A stretch of 11,855 bases of DNA from Calditrichota bacterium. Its GTDB lineage: Bacteria; Zhuqueibacterota; Zhuqueibacteria; Residuimicrobiales; Krinioviventaceae. Where the stretch lies: assembly GCA_003818595.1 (NCBI GenBank), contig RPQV01000052.1, positions 1 through 11,855 of the forward strand. The letters are read 5' to 3'. A program made the position numbers and the translations under genes. Shown piece after piece: positions 1 to 7,546 of the stretch (the stretch's first letter is position 1; each line of letters begins with the position of its first letter). A model generated the notes under the pieces. That model had not been told where the DNA came from, searched no databases, and saw only the letters and a list, made by a program, of their open reading frames with translations.

Positions 1-67
1 GCACCAAAGACAGACGTATGGTCGGTCGATTGACATGTTTCAATTTTTGATTTATATTTTTTTCCAT
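1..67 (-). CDS. Possible 5' end of a further minus-strand gene, cut by the left edge
   Basis: From ATG at 67 the minus strand reads MEKNINQKLKHVNRP and onward for 22 codons without a stop to the left edge. An in-frame ATG at 91 is also possible. Neither has a good ribosome site, and two other frames are also open over this short distance, so the call is a guess based on gene direction and spacing. I do not recognise the sequence. Confidence 0.22.
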   Translation of the reverse strand, partial: MEKNINQKLKHVNRPTIRLSLV

Positions 68-86
68 TTCTTGAATGGAACAAGAA
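62..86. repeat. Two overlapping, mutually exclusive inverted repeats downstream of batE
   Basis: TTCCATT (62-68) pairs with AATGGAA (74-80) over a 5-base loop. TTCTTG (68-73) pairs with CAAGAA (81-86) over a 7-base loop that is the right arm of the first hairpin. Both stems are AT-rich. Neither is followed by a T-run on either strand in the transcribed direction, so this is not a normal intrinsic terminator. Confidence 0.4.
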
Positions 87-102
87 TTCATGCATTTGGC
101 AC

Positions 103-852
103 TTAAATGATTTCCAAAGCAGAAGCAGGTAGCCATCCATCTTTGCCATCGGAAAGACGAATTCGAACAAAATTACCGGAGCGATCGATAATTCTCACCT
201 TGACACCTTCATGAAGGGCAAAAACCTCTGTAGCATTTGCAGCAGGCTCACTGACCACATTCACTTTTTGTTCGAGGATGACGGCATTTTTAATGGAAAT
301 ATCCTCGCGAACCCGGATTCCGAATAAAAAAATGCCGAAAATAAAAATTCCTGCTAGAGGCGCCAATACTTGCCGAACGATGTTTTGTACACCACGATTT
401 TTGATGAACCATTGCAAAATGATCAGAAGCGTGATCAGGATCATCAAAAAAAACAACGATAACATCCATTGATTTAAGCTTAGCGTGTATTTGATGCTCT
501 GCCAAACTTTAAAGATATAGTCGAATTCAGGAGCAGCAATTTTATCCACAATACGCAGCTGTGCAATGTGCAGATTGAACTCAATGTCGCCGTCATGAGG
601 AGCAAGAAGCAATGCCCGCTCATAATTGACAATGGCTTTCCCAAGTTGGTTGTTTTTATAATAAGCATTGCCCAAATTATAATAAACGGAAGCGCTGGTC
701 TTACCCATGCGTAAAATTGATTCATAATGCGTTATGGCTTCCGAGTATTGGTTGTTTTTGTAGGCCTCATTGCCCTGCTGAAATAAATAATCAGCCTGAT
801 TCGCGGCGCCTAATCCTATGCAGGCCAGCAATATGATGATCAATTTACGCAT
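103..852 (-). CDS. batE: BatE, TPR and SH3-like membrane protein, 249 aa
   Basis: Last gene of the bat operon. Residues 1-17 form a signal peptide (MRKLIIILLACIGLGAA), two to three TPR units cover 21-98 (SVYYNLGNAYYKNNQLGKAI), membrane helices lie at about 130-149 and 162-180, and 188-249 is a bacterial SH3-like domain ending DGWLPASALEII. This TPR, membrane, SH3 order is diagnostic of BatE. The frame is open upstream to 957, but the Met at 852 is chosen because the signal peptide starts there and the extra 35 residues would lie inside the end of batD. The start follows the batD stop by one base (TGATATG), which suggests coupled translation; only a weak ribosome site is present. The TPR part would sit in the periplasm, as would the SH3 part, where it may bind peptidoglycan or protein. 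That role is inferred. Confidence 0.93.
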   Translation of the reverse strand: MRKLIIILLACIGLGAANQADYLFQQGNEAYKNNQYSEAITHYESILRMGKTSASVYYNLGNAYYKNNQLGKAIVNYERALLLAPHDGDIEFNLHIAQLRIVDKIAAPEFDYIFKVWQSIKYTLSLNQWMLSLFFLMILITLLIILQWFIKNRGVQNIVRQVLAPLAGIFIFGIFLFGIRVREDISIKNAVILEQKVNVVSEPAANATEVFALHEGVKVRIIDRSGNFVRIRLSDGKDGWLPASALEII

Positions 853-853
853 A

Positions 854-2683
854 TCAGAGTGCTTTTTCCAATTTGACAATGACTTGTTTGGCAGTTTGAT
901 AAGAATTTTCCATTTCCGTCTTTGAACCATTTGTAGGAGCAAACCGTTGAAAATCACAAAAATGAATGAGATCTACATATTCATGCGTTAGCTCTTCAGA
1001 AATTTCTCGCGATTTAAAGGCTTGCTCCAGTTCGCTGCTGATGATACCCGCTTTTGATAAATTCAGTTTATCCGCCGCGAATCCGACGAGCGCGTTCGAA
1101 ACTTCGCCATAAAACTCCTTTTGCCGGCCGGGTTCGAGCAATGATTTTGATCTACTCAGTCGACGCATCGCCATGGCATTCGCCTTGCGGCTTCGCGCAT
1201 ACGCTTCATTACCGCTCAATTTGTCGACATGCTTTTTGTACATAAAGGCGACCGCGATCGAGATAAAGGGAAATAGAAACGCCGCAAAAAAGGTGAATCG
1301 GTTATAAATACGATAGCCGACGGGTAATAAGCGCACATTCGATAATTTAATATAGCGGATATCCTGGCCGACGTATTGCACTTCTTCTTTGCCCAGTCCG
1401 ACTTGAGGTGAACCTGTAAACGTACTGCTTCCCTGAGTCACCCGAAGTACCAATTCCGGAGCAACGGCAGTTTTATATTGCCGCGCTTCAGGATCGAAAT
1501 AGGCAAACCGAATCGGCTTGATCCTTTGCTCGCCGGGAAATCGCGGAATAAGAACATGTTCAAAAATCTTTTCACCGCTGATCAAACTGGATTCGCGGGT
1601 GATATTTTCGGTGACATTGGGATCATATGTCTGGAAATCCGTCGGAATAGCCACTTTGGGTTTGGTGATCATGCGGATGTTGCCGGAACCGGCAATCTTG
1701 AGTTTCAAGGTGACAGCATCGTCGGTTTTGGCCTCTGTTCTATCCAACTCGGCTGTAATTTTATATTGACCAACAGCGCCGTCAAACTCAGCTGGACGCC
1801 CCTCCGACGGCAATGAGAGCACATCAATCGCAACCGTAGGCGAAGATATAACTCTGCTGGTCGTTCGTCCAAAAAAAGCATCATCAAAAAATGAATCAAA
1901 AATATCCCGACTTCTGCGAGTCTGTACCTTGACCTCACACTGCAGGGTCATCGGTCCGAGTGTTTTCTGTCCAGGAGAGGTGGGGAAAATGGCTATTTTC
2001 TTGATATCCGCCGTGACATATTTTTTCCCGTTAATGACCTCTTCGCGGGCAGCGGGTTGCTGGGGAGATTCGATCTCCTCGACCCAAAAACCAGTCGTTG
2101 ACGGTGCGGCCGAAATGGCATAACCCGTCACAGAAACGGCCGCATAAATTCGAAAAGTGATGAAAACGGGTTCATTTTGATAAACCCGCTTCTTACTCAC
2201 AATCGCACGCAAAAACAGATCATCTCCATCGCCGATACCGCTTTGGTTAGATGAAGGAGCAACTGTCGCCGGCGGTGAAGATGTTGCGGTAATATTCAAG
2301 GTGATCGGTTGAGAGGAGTACGTTTTGCCGTCGTAAATCACATCAACTGCAGGAATAGTGAATGATCCCGCCTTAACTGCGAGATAATAATAGCTAAACG
2401 ATTTGGAAACCGACATTTTCCCGTTCACAAAGGAAATGTTTTGCGATGTACCACCGGATCCCAAAAACGTCAAATAACCGCCCATATCCGGCAATTCGGG
2501 TGGATTCACCTTCTGTGCACCTTCCCCAACGAGCTCGATGTTAAATGCCAACTGCTGATTGACAGCAATTTGTGTTTGATTCACCGTCGCCCGGACGGAT
2601 AAAGATTGTGCAGCTGCAAAAGTGCTGCAGCAGATTAGATGCATCAGAATAAAGAGTGCTGTTTCATTTATACTTTTTTTCAT
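854..2683 (-). CDS. batD: BatD, exported membrane protein, 609 aa
   Basis: Large oxygen-tolerance family protein (BatD). Residues 1-25 form a signal peptide, then beta-rich domains fill about 27-440. The start LSVRATVNQTQIAVNQQLAF (28-47) is the classic BatD opening, and later repeats begin FLRAIVSKKRVYQNEPVFI (157-175) and KITAELDRTEAKTDDAVTL (308-326). GSGNIRMI (332-339) and DIRYIK (441-446) are family motifs. A membrane helix at 463-481 precedes a basic cytoplasmic segment (YKKHVDK) and a helical domain ending CDFQRFAP (576-583), similar to the C-terminal part of both shorter BatD-like proteins in this operon. Length is normal for BatD. The ATG at 2683 has only a weak ribosome site (AGAG). 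The stop is separated from the batE start by one base. No catalytic residues are seen; a structural or receptor role is inferred. Confidence 0.94.
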   Translation of the reverse strand: MKKSINETALFILMHLICCSTFAAAQSLSVRATVNQTQIAVNQQLAFNIELVGEGAQKVNPPELPDMGGYLTFLGSGGTSQNISFVNGKMSVSKSFSYYYLAVKAGSFTIPAVDVIYDGKTYSSQPITLNITATSSPPATVAPSSNQSGIGDGDDLFLRAIVSKKRVYQNEPVFITFRIYAAVSVTGYAISAAPSTTGFWVEEIESPQQPAAREEVINGKKYVTADIKKIAIFPTSPGQKTLGPMTLQCEVKVQTRRSRDIFDSFFDDAFFGRTTSRVISSPTVAIDVLSLPSEGRPAEFDGAVGQYKITAELDRTEAKTDDAVTLKLKIAGSGNIRMITKPKVAIPTDFQTYDPNVTENITRESSLISGEKIFEHVLIPRFPGEQRIKPIRFAYFDPEARQYKTAVAPELVLRVTQGSSTFTGSPQVGLGKEEVQYVGQDIRYIKLSNVRLLPVGYRIYNRFTFFAAFLFPFISIAVAFMYKKHVDKLSGNEAYARSRKANAMAMRRLSRSKSLLEPGRQKEFYGEVSNALVGFAADKLNLSKAGIISSELEQAFKSREISEELTHEYVDLIHFCDFQRFAPTNGSKTEMENSYQTAKQVIVKLEKAL

Positions 2684-2710
2684 ATTTCTCTATTATCACA
2701 AAAACAGCGG

Positions 2711-3451
2711 TTACCAATCCTTCAACACGCGCATATTGCCTGGAACCTTTTGCTTACGCGCATTTTTTACGTCCTCTTCATTCTCTTTCATTGCCTGAAG
2801 AATGCGCTCTGCGTCTTGCTTTGACATTTGTTCAGCCGGATCCATTTGCTGTTGTTCTTGTTGTTCTGCCTGTTCCTGTTTTTCCTTGTCCTGCTGATCC
2901 TGTGAAGATTGTTGTTGTTCCTGCTGTTGTTCCTTTTGGTGTTGTTCCTGTTGTTGTTGTTCCTGCTGTTGCTGTTCCTGCTGTTGTTGTTGCTGCTGCG
3001 GCTGTTGCTGCTGTTTGTCAGCCTGGTTTTTTAACTGTCTGCGCACAAATTCCAGATTGTATTTAGCATCTTCATCTTCAGGATTCAATTTCAGAGCCTC
3101 CTGATAGGCAAGGATGCTTTCCGGTAACTTTCCTGACCGATAAAGGGTATTCCCAATATTATACCACGCTTGCGATTGAAGTGTAATATCATCAGATACG
3201 ATGGAGCCCTGAAAATCCTTGAGGGCATCTTCATATTTATTTTTCTTATATTGAGCATCTGCGATGTTGAATTTGAGCAGTGAAGATTCCGGATCGTGCA
3301 CTTGCGCATCACGGTACTTTGTCAGTGCCTCGTCATACTGCTCTTCAGCAAATTGCTGATTACCTTCAATAATTTTCCTTCGTCCAGACTGCGCTGGCGA
3401 CAGGGCATACCCAATAAATAGGATGAGAATAATGGTCGTTGTCTTTTTCAT
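2711..3451 (-). CDS. batC: BatC, periplasmic TPR protein with glutamine-rich tail, 246 aa
   Basis: Exported TPR protein. Residues 1-20 are a signal peptide (MKKTTTIILILFIGYALSPA). TPR units cover about 23-140, ending with the clear repeat AWYNIGNTLYRSGKLPESIL (96-115). Residues 143-202 are low complexity, with 38 glutamines in 60 residues mixed with glutamate. A charged helix follows, and the protein ends KDW, an ending I recall for BatC homologues. The start is chosen at 3451 because the signal peptide begins there; an upstream ATG at 3490 would overlap batB by 22 bases and put MARTFHVKSIEYK before the signal. No strong ribosome site is seen for 3451, so coupling to batB is likely. batD starts 27 bases after the stop. 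TPR scaffolding of BatA/BatB is inferred. Confidence 0.9.
   Translation of the reverse strand: MKKTTTIILILFIGYALSPAQSGRRKIIEGNQQFAEEQYDEALTKYRDAQVHDPESSLLKFNIADAQYKKNKYEDALKDFQGSIVSDDITLQSQAWYNIGNTLYRSGKLPESILAYQEALKLNPEDEDAKYNLEFVRRQLKNQADKQQQQPQQQQQQQEQQQQEQQQQEQHQKEQQQEQQQSSQDQQDKEKQEQAEQQEQQQMDPAEQMSKQDAERILQAMKENEEDVKNARKQKVPGNMRVLKDW
2846..3025 (-). repeat. Low-complexity CAG/CAA tract coding the glutamine-rich part of BatC
   Basis: Plus-strand reading is a long run of CTG and TTG triplets. Within it a 15-bp unit, TTCCTGYTGTTGYTG on the plus strand, is repeated three times in tandem at 2945-2989; it encodes five residues of the form QQQQE. Mixed CAG and CAA codons interrupt the pure triplet run. 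Such tracts can change length by slippage without shifting the frame. Confidence 0.85.
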
Positions 3452-3468
3452 CTTGTATTCGATTGATT

Positions 3469-4491
3469 TTACATGAAACGTCCGCGCCATTCCTGCTTAA
3501 CCTTGGCTCGTTCGGGCAGGAGAAATTCGAGTAATACTAATAAAAGGGCAACCGCGACAAAGTATTGGAATCGATCTTCAAATTGAGAAAACTGTAAAGA
3601 ACCGAGTTTCTTCTTCTCCATAGCGGCGATTTCGTCATAGATTTTCGCTAACTCGACCTCTCCGCTGCTTGCCCTGAAATACTTTCCTCCGGTCTGCAGA
3701 GCAATTTTTTCCAGCGTGACTTCATCAAGTTTTGTCATGACCACTTGTCCGCTGCGGTCCTTTTTAAATGCGCTGCCCAATTCTCCCTGCGGAATTGGCT
3801 CGCCTTGAGGAGAACCAATTCCCACACAATAAATAATGATGCCTTGACGTTCTGCTTCTTCCGCAAGACGCATCACTTCACCTTCGTGATCTTCGCCATC
3901 TGTAATCAGAACAAGCGCTTTATGTTTACGTTCCTGCTGGTCAAACGTTTCGATCGCCTTCTGTATGGCACTGCTCAATGAAGTGCCCGGAATCGGGATC
4001 AGATCCGGCGCCAAAACGTCCAGAAATATTTTGGCAGCACCATAATCAAGGGTTAAAGGACATTGAACAAAAGCCACACCGGAAAAAGCTATCAATCCAA
4101 TACGGTCACCTCTTAGTCGATCGATGAAAGATCCGACCTCATGTTTCGCTTTCTGCAGACGACTGGGCTGAATGTCCCGAGCGAGCATTGAATTTGATAC
4201 ATCAATCGCTATAATAACATCGATTCCTTCTCGTTTCACCTCCTCGATTTTTGTACCGATTTGTGGCCGAGACAATGCAAATATGATCATCAACAAGGCG
4301 GCAAGCATCAACGAGATTTTGAAAAACAACCGCCGTCGACTGGTATTTCGACTCAGTTTGTTCAATAAATCAAGATTACCGAATTTTGCCATTGCCCGTT
4401 TTTTGGCTTTAAAAGCAAAAATGTAGAACACCACCAGTAGCGGAATCAGCCACAATAAAAGCATCAAATATGAATTCGCAAAACGCAGCAT
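3469..4491 (-). CDS. batB: BatB, membrane-anchored VWA protein, 340 aa
   Basis: Second VWA protein of the pair, clearly a paralogue of BatA. Membrane helices lie at about 8-27, 57-74 and 308-324. The MIDAS motif is complete: DVSNS (97-101), a threonine at 170 in PGTSLS and an aspartate at 198 in ITDGEDHEG. The shared signature QCPLTLDYG is at 143-151. A segment rich in glycine and proline (GSPQGEPIPQGELGSAF, 226-242) after the last VWA strands is typical of BatB and absent from BatA. The ATG at 4491 has AGGA 7 bases upstream (TAGGATCTATTATG). The protein ends with a basic tail, WRGRFM. batC starts 17 bases after the stop if its Met at 3451 is used. BatA and BatB probably act together in one membrane complex; that is inferred from family knowledge. 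Confidence 0.95.
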   Translation of the reverse strand: MLRFANSYLMLLLWLIPLLVVFYIFAFKAKKRAMAKFGNLDLLNKLSRNTSRRRLFFKISLMLAALLMIIFALSRPQIGTKIEEVKREGIDVIIAIDVSNSMLARDIQPSRLQKAKHEVGSFIDRLRGDRIGLIAFSGVAFVQCPLTLDYGAAKIFLDVLAPDLIPIPGTSLSSAIQKAIETFDQQERKHKALVLITDGEDHEGEVMRLAEEAERQGIIIYCVGIGSPQGEPIPQGELGSAFKKDRSGQVVMTKLDEVTLEKIALQTGGKYFRASSGEVELAKIYDEIAAMEKKKLGSLQFSQFEDRFQYFVAVALLLVLLEFLLPERAKVKQEWRGRFM

Positions 4492-4526
4492 AATAGATCC
4501 TAACTAAAAGGCAAAATTGATCATGA

Positions 4527-5525
4527 TTATGGAATTTTTCTGAATACGGTCTGAGAGAGTACAATTTCCATTATAATCAGTATCAATGCTGAAACCAGCC
4601 ACGAGAGAAAAAGTTCACTGTATCGCGTATACTCTTTTACCTCGATCTTTGTTTTTTCCATCTCGCCGATTTCATGATAAATTTTATCCAGACTGGTTTC
4701 ATCCGTCGCACGAAAGTATTTGCCGCCGGTAATGGACGCTATCTGCTGCAGCAGTTCCTCGTCAATTTGTACAGGTACGTTCACATAACGGCGGCCGAAA
4801 ATCGGATCATCGACGGGATAAAGCGCTTCACCGCGTTTCCCCGCACCAATCGTATAAATTCTCACGTTAAACGCTTTGGCAACCTTGGCGGCAGTTATCG
4901 GATCAAGTTCACCACGGTTATTTCTACCATCTGTCAGCAGGATAACCACTTTGCTCTTCGCCTGAGAATCCTTTAATCGATTCACACAATTGCCGATAGC
5001 CAGGCCAATAGCAGTTCCATCTTCGATCATCCCGGTTTTTATTTCCTCTAAAAAACGCAGGACGATGCCATAGTCCAGCGTCAACGGACACTGGGTGAAA
5101 CTGGCGGCAGAAAAAACGACCAGACCAATGCGGTCATTTCTGCGGCCCTTGATGAAATTTCCGGCAACAACTTTGGCAGCCTCCAAACGGTTCTGAGGCC
5201 GAAAATCTTCCGCCAACATACTGCTGGAAATATCCATCGCCAAAATAATATCGACTCCTTCAGTTGTCACTTCCGAGTCTTTTTGGCCGGATTGCGGTCG
5301 CGCCAATGCAATGATCAAAAATGACACCGCAACCACCCGCAAAACGAACAGCAAATGCCGTAACCTTCTTTTGGGCGATGCTTTGACACTTTTAACAATT
5401 CCAAGGGTCGAATAACGAATAGAGGCAGATACCTTTTGCAAGCGCTGCCTTTGCAGGTACCAATATACCATCGCCGGCAAAATCAGTAACAGCAGTAAAA
5501 ACTGTGGATTGGCGAACCTAAACAC
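4527..5525 (-). CDS. batA: BatA, membrane-anchored VWA protein, 332 aa
   Basis: Inner-membrane VWA protein of the Bat system. With the GTG start, membrane helices fall at about 8-24, 57-74 and 305-325, leaving the VWA domain between the second and third. The MIDAS metal site is complete: DISSS (98-102), a threonine at 171 in EDGTAIG and an aspartate at 199 in LLTDGRNN. The Bat signature QCPLTLDYG follows the second VWA strand (145-153), and ALARPQ sits after the second helix. BatB carries the same elements. Length is normal for the family from this start; an ATG at 5555 would add ten residues rich in arginine. The gene overlaps the previous one by 8 bases, and batB follows after 35 bases. The role in aerotolerance or envelope stress is known only for some relatives and is assumed here. 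Confidence 0.95.
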   Translation of the reverse strand: MFRFANPQFLLLLLILPAMVYWYLQRQRLQKVSASIRYSTLGIVKSVKASPKRRLRHLLFVLRVVAVSFLIIALARPQSGQKDSEVTTEGVDIILAMDISSSMLAEDFRPQNRLEAAKVVAGNFIKGRRNDRIGLVVFSAASFTQCPLTLDYGIVLRFLEEIKTGMIEDGTAIGLAIGNCVNRLKDSQAKSKVVILLTDGRNNRGELDPITAAKVAKAFNVRIYTIGAGKRGEALYPVDDPIFGRRYVNVPVQIDEELLQQIASITGGKYFRATDETSLDKIYHEIGEMEKTKIEVKEYTRYSELFLSWLVSALILIIMEIVLSQTVFRKIP

Positions 5526-6594
5526 GCTTCTCCTCCTTGGAGTTGCCTTGATCATTCACGGTTGAAAATTGAAGCTCCTCCTTTGGCGGCGCACTCGCCG
5601 GTTCCGCAACATATTCCTCGACAAGCATCAACTTGGTCTGATGAACAAATTGAAAAGCAATATCCGTTGTCTCTTGATGTTCTTCGACGGCCGGCAGATA
5701 TTTGGCAAACTTTACCCAATCACAACGTGTCAGGAATGGACTCAACACATTGATCAGTTGCATGTCCAGTCCTTCCCGGCGGATACTGTCCAATAATTGT
5801 CCACTGGTCATTTCCATAGCATAAATAAAATATCGATTGCCAATGTATCGTCTAATAATGTCGGCTAAACTGCTGTAATACTCCTTGACCTGGCCTGTCG
5901 ATAATAAATCTGAATGAACCAGTTCTTCAAGCTCTGCAAGAGCAATTTCATGAGCTGGTTTTGGCGGTTTGACCCGACGGGGAATTAAGGATTTCCCTTC
6001 TCGTCGTCGTTTGATGAACACAGCGGCAAGCACCACCAGGCCGGCCGTCAGTAAACCGGCAAATATCAACAGGAAGAGTCGACGATAATTGTAGGGAGGC
6101 GTCAAGGGAGGTTTGATGTCGCGTATATCACCGGCTTCATCGGGATTTAAACTGGCCACCTTGATTAATATGGGTTCTGTCTGGATCGTGCTCCAACCCG
6201 AGTCGCCCTTGGTGCGAAAAACGATATCCATTCGGGGGATCTCAAACTCTCCCGTTTCAAAGGTGGAAATATGAAACATTGCCGATTCGACAATTTTACC
6301 GTTCTGTTTTTGCGGTTCGTTGAGTTTGTAGCTCCTGATCTCAAACATTCCCAAATTGGCGCCGGGGGAGGGCAGCTGCACCTCAAGCCCAGAGTCAAAA
6401 GTGGTGACGATTGAATACACAATCACATCCCCGATCAGCACCTGATCGCGATCGACCTTTGACTCAGCGGTAATTGAAGGCTGAGCAAATGACGGCAAAA
6501 AAGGAGTGATCAAAAAAATAATCAGCGGAACGATTCGACCTCTGTTTCTGGCTTGGCACATGATGTTCAATCGCGATTTAAATGATTCTTTCAC
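5518..6594 (-). CDS. BatD-like/DUF4381-like membrane protein, 358 aa
   Basis: Predicted inner-membrane protein usually found just before batA in such clusters. Residues 21-38 are a signal peptide (IVPLIIFLITPFLPSFAQ), 40-147 a beta-rich extracytoplasmic domain, DIRDIKPPL (156-164) the short motif typical of this group, 172-194 a membrane helix followed by KRRR, and 205-330 a cytoplasmic helical domain with YYSSLADIIRRYIGNRYFIY (239-258) and CDWVKFAKYLP (291-301). It resembles the 317-residue protein that opens the operon. The start is uncertain: GTG at 6594 overlaps the previous stop as GTGA and would allow coupled translation, while ATG at 6561 would shorten the signal region but has no ribosome site. 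Its 3' end encodes the ribosome site of batA and overlaps batA by 8 bases. Function is inferred: support or tethering of the VWA proteins. Confidence 0.85.
   Translation of the reverse strand: MKESFKSRLNIMCQARNRGRIVPLIIFLITPFLPSFAQPSITAESKVDRDQVLIGDVIVYSIVTTFDSGLEVQLPSPGANLGMFEIRSYKLNEPQKQNGKIVESAMFHISTFETGEFEIPRMDIVFRTKGDSGWSTIQTEPILIKVASLNPDEAGDIRDIKPPLTPPYNYRRLFLLIFAGLLTAGLVVLAAVFIKRRREGKSLIPRRVKPPKPAHEIALAELEELVHSDLLSTGQVKEYYSSLADIIRRYIGNRYFIYAMEMTSGQLLDSIRREGLDMQLINVLSPFLTRCDWVKFAKYLPAVEEHQETTDIAFQFVHQTKLMLVEEYVAEPASAPPKEELQFSTVNDQGNSKEEKRV
5532..5538 (-). promoter_or_regulatory. Ribosome binding site that sets the batA start at GTG 5525
   Basis: AAGGAGG on the minus strand lies 6 bases before the GTG at 5525 and inside the end of the upstream gene. 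An ATG at 5555 in the same frame lies upstream of this site, so using it would place the ribosome site inside the coding region. BatB, the paralogue, begins MLRFAN, which aligns with MFRFAN from the GTG. Confidence 0.85.
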
Positions 6595-7529
6595 TGAACT
6601 CGATTCTCATAAAATTTCACGCCTTCGGCGAGGATCATTTTTTCAATGAGTCCCTGATAGGCGTCCTGAAATTTTCTGCGGGAAAACTCTTGCGAGACCT
6701 GATCATGAACCTCGCTGAACGGCAATTCGCGGATGATATTTCCTTGCTCATCCTTTTCGACAAACCTTTCTTTGTTCGCCTGATAATAAAGTTCAAGATC
6801 ACTCTCTTCAATCTCGACTTTACCGGCGACTCGATCCTGCAGCAGCTTTTGAACCATCAGCGCCTTTTTGGCCTGGAAGCTTCCCTCAATAACCTCCGGA
6901 TCTTTATCAAGTCCCGCTCTTTGCGCGGTGTCATAGAGCAATTCAGTGGCCACGTATTCACGTAAAAAATCCTGCTTTTGTTCCCTGGTGGTGACCTGAT
7001 TTCGAATCGTTGGAGAAAGCTTGCTGATTTCATAATCCAAATCACCCTGGGTGATTTGGCGATTTCCCAGCTCGGCGACGATTTCACCGGGACGGCGTTG
7101 AATGACCGCATTCGGATCGAGTTGTACAGACTCACTCAGAGCCTGGCTGGCATCTTCAGTACGTTCCAATCGCTCGAGACAAGCGACGATCCGCTTGTTC
7201 ACGTCGTTCATCAACGTTTTTTCTTCAGGATAAAAGTGTTTTATTTTCAAATAATATGTAAGGGCAGACTCATAGTCATTCAGGCGGTCAAAGTAGGTGC
7301 CTGCAATGATATAATTGACATTGGCCTGTTCCTGCTCTTTAATATGACCGACCTTTAAATATTCTTCATAGGCCGCGATTGCCTGCTTATACAAGGATCG
7401 GTTGATCAAGTCCCCCGCATATTCGCGCAACTGATCGGCATTACCAGAAGCCGATTGGTTGCTGCAGGCGTTGATCAACAGAAGCATAATCACAAGAGCG
7501 AGAAATATTTTGGCCTTTAGGAACTTCAT
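6591..7529 (-). CDS. Lipoprotein with TPR-like repeats fused to SurA/PpiC-type chaperone domain, isomerase domain missing, 312 aa
   Basis: Probably a membrane-anchored periplasmic chaperone or adaptor. Residues 1-22 are a lipoprotein signal ending INAC, with Cys22 as lipid site. Residues 36-135 form TPR-like helix pairs (SLYKQAIAAYEEYL, DYESALTYYLKI). From 148, GEIVAELGNRQITQGDLD is the typical entry of the SurA_N/PpiC chaperone fold, followed by FLREYVATELLYDTAQRAGL (188-207) and KALMVQKLLQDRV. YYQANKERF (248-256) normally precedes the parvulin isomerase domain, but here only about 14 residues follow before the closing helix LPFSEVHDQVSQEFSRRKFQ (269-288). The roughly 90-residue isomerase domain is therefore absent. 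The gene begins 17 bases after DUF58, and its stop overlaps the next start by 4 bases (GTGA). The family match is by eye; the arrangement inside a bat operon is unusual. Confidence 0.85.
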   Translation of the reverse strand: MKFLKAKIFLALVIMLLLINACSNQSASGNADQLREYAGDLINRSLYKQAIAAYEEYLKVGHIKEQEQANVNYIIAGTYFDRLNDYESALTYYLKIKHFYPEEKTLMNDVNKRIVACLERLERTEDASQALSESVQLDPNAVIQRRPGEIVAELGNRQITQGDLDYEISKLSPTIRNQVTTREQKQDFLREYVATELLYDTAQRAGLDKDPEVIEGSFQAKKALMVQKLLQDRVAGKVEIEESDLELYYQANKERFVEKDEQGNIIRELPFSEVHDQVSQEFSRRKFQDAYQGLIEKMILAEGVKFYENRVQ

Positions 7530-7533
7530 CTTT

Positions 7534-7540
7534 TCCTCCA
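7534..7540 (-). promoter_or_regulatory. Ribosome binding site fixing the start of the SurA-like lipoprotein at 7529
   Basis: TGGAGGA on the minus strand stands directly before the ATG at 7529, with GGAGG 5 bases from it. A TTG at 7541 in the same frame would lie inside or before this site and would add MEEK before an otherwise normal signal peptide, so the ATG at 7529 is chosen. Confidence 0.8.
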
Positions 7541-7546
7541 ACTTTA

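Noticed and set aside
62..80. Inverted repeat next to a run of T as a terminator of the bat operon
   Set aside because: The T-run is on the plus strand before the stem. For minus-strand transcripts the stem is followed by A residues, so it cannot be a standard intrinsic terminator.
1478..1816. Plus-strand open frame of 112 codons within batD
   Set aside because: Antisense to a well-conserved BatD region; no start signal and no family resemblance.
2656..3066. Plus-strand open frame of 136 codons rich in valine, proline and alanine
   Set aside because: It is antisense to the glutamine repeat of batC; triplet repeats keep other frames open. No ribosome site or recognisable domain.
6599..6788. 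Possible frameshift or deletion in the SurA-like gene to explain the missing isomerase domain
   Set aside because: The frame is intact through the closing helix, and the join between helices reads smoothly with no relic of a parvulin domain in other frames that I could see.
6582..7358. Two plus-strand open frames of about 126 codons each opposite the SurA-like lipoprotein gene
   Set aside because: The minus-strand protein has a signal peptide, domains and a ribosome site, while these have none and look like codon shadows.
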